A stretch of DNA of 64,000 nt, from NCBI RefSeq assembly GCF_000321225.1, contig NW_004452099.1:221971-285970 (forward strand), given 5' to 3'. A program made the translations under genes and the position numbers. Below the pieces are notes generated by a model. That model did not search any database, had not been told where the DNA came from, and worked only from the letters and a program-made list of their open reading frames with translations. How positions within the stretch are numbered: position 1 is the first letter of the stretch; every line of letters begins with the position of its first letter. Below are positions 58,441 through 64,000 of this stretch, piece after piece. Source of the DNA: Odobenus rosmarus divergens. Taxonomy: Eukaryota; Chordata; Mammalia; Carnivora; Odobenidae.

Positions 58441-58864
58441 ATAGGATGATTTCATTTGCCTGATGAATGCAACTATTTATATATTATGATTTATTATAAT
58501 TCAACATGTACAAGCAGAAGTCATTATCTGTCCTTTTTTTAAGTCTCATCTCATACCTGTTTCTATTTTTTTACATTCCAACAACCCTAGTCAGTATTTC
58601 CTGAAAGTTCAATATATTTTATATACCTGCATCTTTATCAAATATCTAGAATTCCTTCTACTATTTTAGTAACCATGAACATCATACTCGCCTTTCAGAC
58701 TTAGCTATGAGAATCTCCAGCAATAAATGTAAGGAGAAATAATGTCTCTTTTCTGTGATCTGATAGGGGGCAATTATTGCTCTTAATGACAGTTGTTCAA
58801 TATGTGAAATATTATCATTCTCCACTTTTCTAGACACAGCACTTCAAATTTGATTTTGAAGCCC

Positions 58865-59275
58865 ACTCTTTTTCACTCTGGGTTTCTGTGATTTGGGGTG
58901 GGCCTATTCCACTGCCAGATATAAGAATGGCCTGACTCAATCTGGTCAATCAGGACATCAGTCCAGTCACTGTGACCAGTCAGGGATGAATTTACAACCC
59001 AACTGGCAAATAGGCATTTATAATTCCAAGATTTTTGTTTTCCTCTGGAGAATCTGGAGAGATGTTTGATTTCTTTCTGCTCAACTTGGAATATGAAGTT
59101 TAAGCCTAGCAGCCAGCACCCTGTGGAGGCAGCCTACTAGTAAATAAAGTAAAACCAGAGTGCAGAAAGGAGGTGGCATCCTTTGAATTCCTTCCATTTC
59201 CACCCACAGACATTGCAGACTAGTGGCCCAATATATGGCTAGTTCGGTTGAAACTTTATTCACCTGCATCTAACC
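58865..59275 (+). mobile_element. Probable ancient interspersed repeat remnant
   Basis: TCAATCTGGTCAATCAGGAC, TATGAAGTTTAAGCCTAGCA and ACCCTGTGGAGGCAGCCTAC recall an old mammalian repeat with AGCTGGGCCAATCAGA- and GAGGAAGCCTG-like parts. GC is higher than the flanks. Family not determined. Confidence 0.4.
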
Positions 59276-60197
59276 ATTTTAAAATATATACATAATATAT
59301 TTTGTATATAATATATAAAATATTTTGTATATGTGATATACATTATAAATATATATATAAAGATGTTTAACCTTTGGCTGGTATTATATCCAACCATGTA
59401 TCATTTCCATATATATTTTAGCTCATCTAAAATGTATTGTAAAGACACTTGCTTATTAGAATCTAATACTATGCTTTGATATAATGCATGTTTACCAATA
59501 ATCTGTTGTATTGAATATGGCCAGATAATTGAAATTATACTCTAAATACTGACTTTTCAAATGTGTATCCATAGTAGAATTAAAAGCAGAGTTGTTAGAT
59601 TAATATATGTAATACACAGAGAAATTATTCTTATCTCTGTTCAATAATTTTGTTATATTAATCAATTATGTATGTAAATTGGTCTCTCAGCATCTTTTCT
59701 TTTCTTTGCATGTAAAATTACATTATTTAATGACAACAGGAAATATAGAAGTTTAGATTGAATGTAGTGATTATAACACTTTAAAGTTCACAATTAATGG
59801 TTTCTAAGACTTCAGCAAATTTTTTAAACAAAAATATGTCAAGGGTTCTTCATATATTCAACTGTATGAATAGAGAAGTTAGGACTTGGAGGAACTTGTA
59901 ATCAGTGAAATAAATAAAATATATATACATGGAATTAAAAAAGTAAACGGTAATGCATAATTATACCCAGTATATAAAGAATATATGCATATAGGAGTTA
60001 AACTGGTACATTAGAGGTAGAGGTGGCATCATGGACGGACTTTAGAAAGGGTCTTGAATGCTTTGTCTTGAAGAATAAAATTTAACATATCAGAAAAAGT
60101 GCATAATATAAGGGAAGAGAAATTATGAAGACAAATGCCAATACAAGAAACTACAAATGGTTTAGTGAAGTATAAATTGAAAATGGGTAACTCAGTG
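59276..60197. other. Unique AT-rich sequence
   Basis: TA-rich imperfect repeats at 59280-59365. Otherwise nothing recognised. Confidence 0.45.
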
Positions 60198-60870
60198 GAA
60201 AAAATGAGATTAAAATGTGTAGATTACATGATATATATAGGAAATACTAAAGAATCCACAAAAATCTATTAGAAATAATAAATGGATTCAGCAAATTTGC
60301 AGAATACAAAATCAATACACAAAAATCTGTTGTGTTTCTATATACTAATAACAAACTATCATAAAGAGATATCAGGAAAGCAAACCCATTTACAAATGCA
60401 TCAAAAGGAATAAAATACTTAGGAATACATTTAACCAAAAAGGTGAAAGACTCATATACCTCAAATTACAAGATATTGAGGGAAGAAACTGAAGACACAA
60501 ATAAAAGGGAAGATATCCCATGCTCATGGATTGGGAGAATTAATATTGTCAAATGTCCATACAACCAAAAACAATATACAGATTCAATCAACACAATCCC
60601 TATCAAAATTCCTGACATTTTTTTTTCACAAAATAAAAGAAATAATTCTCAAATTTCGATGGAAGCACAAAAGACCCAGGAGAGCCAAAGAAATCTTGAG
60701 AAAGAACAAAGCTGAAGATACCATACATTTTGATTTCAAACTATATTACAAAGCTATAGCAATCAAAATAATATGGTACTGGCATAAAAAGAGATACATA
60801 GATCAATGAAATATATAGAGAACACAGAAATGAACCCACACATATATGGTCAAATTCATTTGTGACAAAG

Positions 60871-61070
60871 AGGGAGCACCTGGGTGGCTCAGTCGTTAAG
60901 CATCTGCCTTTGGCTCAGGTCATGATCCCAGAGACCTGGGATCAAGCCCCGCATTGGGCTCCCTGCTCAGCAGGAAGCCTGCTTCTCCCTCTCCCACTCC
61001 CCCTGCTTGTGTTCTCTCTCTCACTGTCTCTCTCTCCCTGTCAAATAAATAAATAAAATCTTTAAAAAAA
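60871..61070 (+). mobile_element. CAN SINE inside L1
   Basis: Forward-strand copy. TTTGTGACAAAG at 60859-60870 and TTTATGACAAAG at 61071-61082 are L1 ORF2 sequence duplicated on insertion. Confidence 0.96.
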
Positions 61071-61457
61071 TTTATGACAAAGGGGCCAATGATATACAAT
61101 TGGGCCACTATCTTACACCATACACAATATCACCTCAGAATGGATTACCTAAACATAAGACCTAAAATCATAAACGTCTAGAAGAAAACATAATGGGTGG
61201 ATCCTTGCCATCAGTCTTGGCAATGATTTTTTGAGGGGATTTTATATCAAAAGCAAAGGCAACAAAAGCAAAAATAAACATGTAGAACTACATCAAACTA
61301 AAAAGCTCTGCCCAGCAAAGGAAACAATGAAAAGATATATTCAGAATGGGAAAAATATTTTAAATCATACTTCTGATAAGGGGCTAACATCCAAAATATA
61401 TAAAGAACTCATACAAATAGGGAAAAAAAATATAATCTGATTAAAAATGGGCAGAGA

Positions 61458-61678
61458 GGAATGCCTGGGTGGCTCAGTCAGCTAGGTGTCTGCCTTCAGC
61501 TCAGGTCATGATCCCAGAGTCATGATTCCTGGGATGGAGCCCCGCATCAGGCTCTCTGCTCAGCATGGAGCCTCCTTCTCCCTCTGTCTGCTCTGCCTGT
61601 TCTACCTGCTGCTTCCCCTTCTTGAGCTCTCTTTCTCTCACTCTATCTCTGACAAATAAATAAATAAAATCTTAAAAA
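61458..61678 (+). mobile_element. CAN SINE inside L1
   Basis: Forward-strand copy with an extra TCATGATTCCTGGGA repeat in the body. Duplication AAAAATGGGCAGAGA at 61443-61457 and AAAAATCGGCAGAGA at 61679-61693. Confidence 0.95.
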
Positions 61679-62139
61679 AAAAATCGGCAGAGAACCTGAA
61701 TAGACATTTTTTAAAGAAGACATTCAAATGACCAATAGAAGCATGGAAAGGTTCTCAATATTACTGATCATCAGGGAAATGAAAATCCTAAGCACAATGA
61801 GATATCACCTTACATCTGTCAGAATGACTATTATCCAAAATGACAAGAAATAATGAGTGTTGGAGAAGATGTGGAGAAAAGGGAACATATTTGTACTATT
61901 GATGGGAATGTAAATTGGTACAGCCATTATGGAAAGCAGTATGGAGGTTTCTCAAAAAAATAAAAATGAAACTACTATATGATCTAGCAATTCCACTTCT
62001 GAGTATTTATTAGAAGAAAACAAAATCAATATTTCGAAGAGCTATCTGTGCCCCCGTGTTCATAACAAAATTATTAACAATAGCCAAGACATGGAAACAC
62101 CAAAGTGTCCATCAATGGATGAATGGATTAAAAAAATGT

Positions 62140-62215
62140 GATATATATAATTTATAATAATATAATTTGTAATAATATATATACATATATAATTGAGACA
62201 CACACACAAAAAGGA
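62140..62215. repeat. (TA)n-rich/(CA)n microsatellite in L1
   Basis: Expanded at the ORF2 C-terminal site, the third L1 here with TA expansion at this place. Confidence 0.85.
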
Positions 62216-62803
62216 AATCCTGCCATTTGAAACAGCATGGATGGACCTTGAGGACATTATACTAAGTGAAATAAGTCGGAGAGAGAAAGGAAAATACTAT
62301 ATAATCTCACGTATATGTGGAATATAATTTAAAAAATCCACAAAAAGCTGGATTCATAGGTACAGAGAACAGATTGCTGGTTGCCATAGGCAGTGGGGGT
62401 GAGAAATGAACAAAATAGGTGAAGGGGGTTAAAAGGCATGAAATTTCATTTGTAAGACAATTAAGTCTTAGGGATGTACTGTACAGCATGGTGACTATAG
62501 TAGACAATACCGTATTGTATATTTGAAAGTTGCTAAGAGAGTAAATTTTTAAAATTCTCAGTACAAGAAAAAAATGTGTAATTATGCATGGTGATGGATG
62601 TTAAATTTGTTGTGGTAATCATTTTGCAATGTATACATTTTCAAAAATCATTATGTTCTACACCTAAAGCTAACATAATGTATCACAATAAAAAATGGGT
62701 TACAGAATAGAAAAAATGAGATTAAAATTTAGCTGCAACCAAAGAATCTTTACACCGTAAAAAAAAATAGTTGTACTTTATTCTGCAGGAAAGGGAAATT
62801 TTA

Positions 62804-63008
62804 TTTATTTATTTATTTTAAGATTTTATTTATTTATTTGACAGAGAGAGACACAGCGAGAGAGGGAACACAGGCAGGGGGAGAGGGAGAGGGAGAAGCA
62901 GGCTTCCTGCTGAGCAGGGAGCCCAATGTGGGGCTCAATCCCAGGATCCTGGGATCATGAACTGAGCCAAAGGCAGATGCTTAATGATTGAGCCACCCAG
63001 GTGCCCCT
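62804..63008 (-). mobile_element. CAN SINE
   Basis: Reverse-strand copy with duplication GGAAAGGGAAATTTTA at 62788-62803 and 63009-63024. Confidence 0.96.
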
Positions 63009-63024
63009 GGAAAGGGAAATTTTA

Positions 63025-63626
63025 AATAGCAGGATGGTAAGTCTGTAACACATTACAAATACATTTGTTTGGGTACAATTTAGATGAAGGGATAGGAGAG
63101 ATGACAATGTGGAAAATTGGAGAAAAATCAAGTAACAGTTTGCAAAATATGTGAGAAATGCAGAATTTCTGAATTAAAGCAGGGATTATTGATGAAAGAG
63201 AGGAATGAGTTAGAATTCAAGTTTACTACTTACTTCCAGTAAGATTTTTAGAAGCTAATTATATATTTAACTCTCAATTGCCCATTATATATGAGGTTTA
63301 ACAATATTTTAGGTTTTTGTGGTTTTTTTCTTATGGTTGTTCATATCCTTCTAGTTGTATGTCTTTCTATATTTCTCAATATAAAGAATAATTATGAGAA
63401 GGAATGCTTGTAGCACAAGACTAGGCACATTTAATCTTACAAATAAATTTTTAAACTAAAATAGCTTATACATACTAAACAGAATTTATACCATGAGAAA
63501 AAATATCTTGCCAAGAAAGAGATCATCAAATGTGCTCTCAGAAAAAATGGATTTTTTTTTCATTTATCTTGTAAGACATCACACTATTAATTTTGTGATC
63601 ACCTATGTGGTCTCTTAACAGATACT
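63025..63626. other. Unique AT-rich sequence
   Basis: Nothing recognised. Confidence 0.45.
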
Positions 63627-63642
63627 TTTTCTTTCATTCTTT

Positions 63643-63820
63643 TTTTTTAAGATTTTATTTATTTATTTCACAGAGAGAGAGAGCACAAGTAGGGAGAACA
63701 GCAGGCAGAGGGAGAGGCAGGCTCCCTGTGGAGCAGGGAGCCCAACACTCGATCCCAGGACCCTGGGATCATGACCTGAGCCGAAGGCAGCTGCTCAAGA
63801 AACTGAGCCACCCAGGTGTC
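63643..63820 (-). mobile_element. CAN SINE
   Basis: Reverse-strand copy with a small deletion in the body (CCCAACACTCGATCCCAGG). CTTTTTCTTTCATTCTT before and CTTTTTTTTTCATTCTT after are the duplication. Confidence 0.94.
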
Positions 63821-63889
63821 CCTTTTTTTTCATTCTTCCTTTTTTTTGGCATAACAAATAATTATTGAATAAAAAATTATGGAAAGATC

Positions 63890-64000
63890 TTTTTTTTTAA
63901 TTTTTTTATTTATTTATTTGAGAGAGAGACAGCACATGAGAGGAGGGAGGGTCAGAGGGAGAAGCAGACTCCCCGCTGAGCAGGGAGCCCGATGCGGGAC
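63890..64000 (-). mobile_element. CAN SINE, cut by the window end
   Basis: Reverse-strand tail, GA-rich middle and GAGCAGGGAGCCCGATGCGG are present. The tRNA-like head lies beyond 64000. Confidence 0.95.

Larger units (their letters stand above)
56441..58864. other. Unique sequence, about 2.4 kb
   Basis: No secure element except microsatellites at 58060-58155 and 58325-58440. The reverse-strand frame at 57452-57856 (134 codons) is AT-driven, with no domain. 57170-57425 is non-repetitive with mixed composition. Confidence 0.45.
60217..62709 (+). mobile_element. LINE-1, 5'-truncated, 2.5 kb including two SINEs
   Basis: It begins within ORF2 (ATTACATGATATATATAGGA) and runs through the C-terminal ORF2 domains. 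Readable fragments include [14 protein letters not shown] and [19 protein letters not shown] on the plus strand, and TTGATGGGAATGTAAATTGG near 61894. It ends with the 3' UTR and an A-rich end near 62695. Duplication GAAAAAATGAGATTAAAAT at 60198-60216 and 62710-62728 is perfect over 19 bp. ORF2 is broken by stops, frameshifts and two SINEs. Confidence 0.93.

Noticed and set aside
1..64000. CRISPR array, operon, phage or other bacterial system
   Set aside because: Repeats are mammalian SINE/LINE elements with target-site duplications. There are no regularly spaced direct repeats, ribosome binding sites or dense coding.

Overview
This window is nuclear DNA from a placental mammal, and almost certainly from a carnivoran. 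The main evidence is about 36 copies of the carnivore tRNA-Lys-derived SINE (CAN/SINEC family). Their heads read like GGGCGCCTGGGTGGCTCAG, their middles are CT-rich, and their tails are (AAATA)n plus AAAATCTTTAAA. The LINE-1 3' ends match the carnivore L1 type ending in GTGATTAACATAACAATAAAA. None of the SINEs has the typical dog-specific head (a CCCTGGGTGGCGCAG-like start), so a non-canid caniform (bear, mustelid or pinniped type) is the best guess. That guess is inference. Base composition is AT-rich, as in a gene desert or a long intron.

I find no protein-coding gene. Every open frame is short, and most lie in L1 ORF2 relics, L1 3' UTRs or SINEs; the rest lie in AT-rich unique DNA without recognisable domains, codon bias or splice context. 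The only RNA-gene-derived sequence I can name is a 31-nt 3'-truncated U6 snRNA pseudogene at 45096-45126, with its own target-site duplication.

Layout. 0-5 kb: L1 3' end, then unique DNA with two SINEs. 5-15 kb: an older L1 end, a Tigger-like DNA transposon remnant split by a SINE, and unique DNA with reverse-strand SINEs. 15.5-17.4 kb: an L1 with a 5' inversion, carrying two SINEs. 18.1-19.1 kb: an L1 nested in an L1, with both target-site duplications readable. 21.3-24.6 kb: a rearranged old L1 with two 5'-UTR-like blocks and a large internal deletion. 25-34 kb: MIR, old L1M and LTR-like relics and SINEs in unique DNA. 34-38 kb: an L1 3'-UTR-only insertion and a large unique AT-rich tract. 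38.3 kb: a fold-back SINE. 38.8-42.5 kb: two old L1s in opposite orientation. 42.5-45.1 kb: a microsatellite, a possible ERV LTR relic, an L1 piece and the U6 fragment. 46-49.4 kb: SINEs and an L1. 49.8-50.7 kb: an ancient mammalian repeat. 51-62.7 kb: seven consecutive forward-strand SINEs, inverted L1 pieces and a 2.5-kb L1. 62.8-64 kb: three reverse-strand SINEs, the last cut by the window end.

Nothing here forms a pathway or operon. The content is a layered record of retrotransposition, and the value of the window lies in the insertion structures and in the L1 3'-UTR module architecture.
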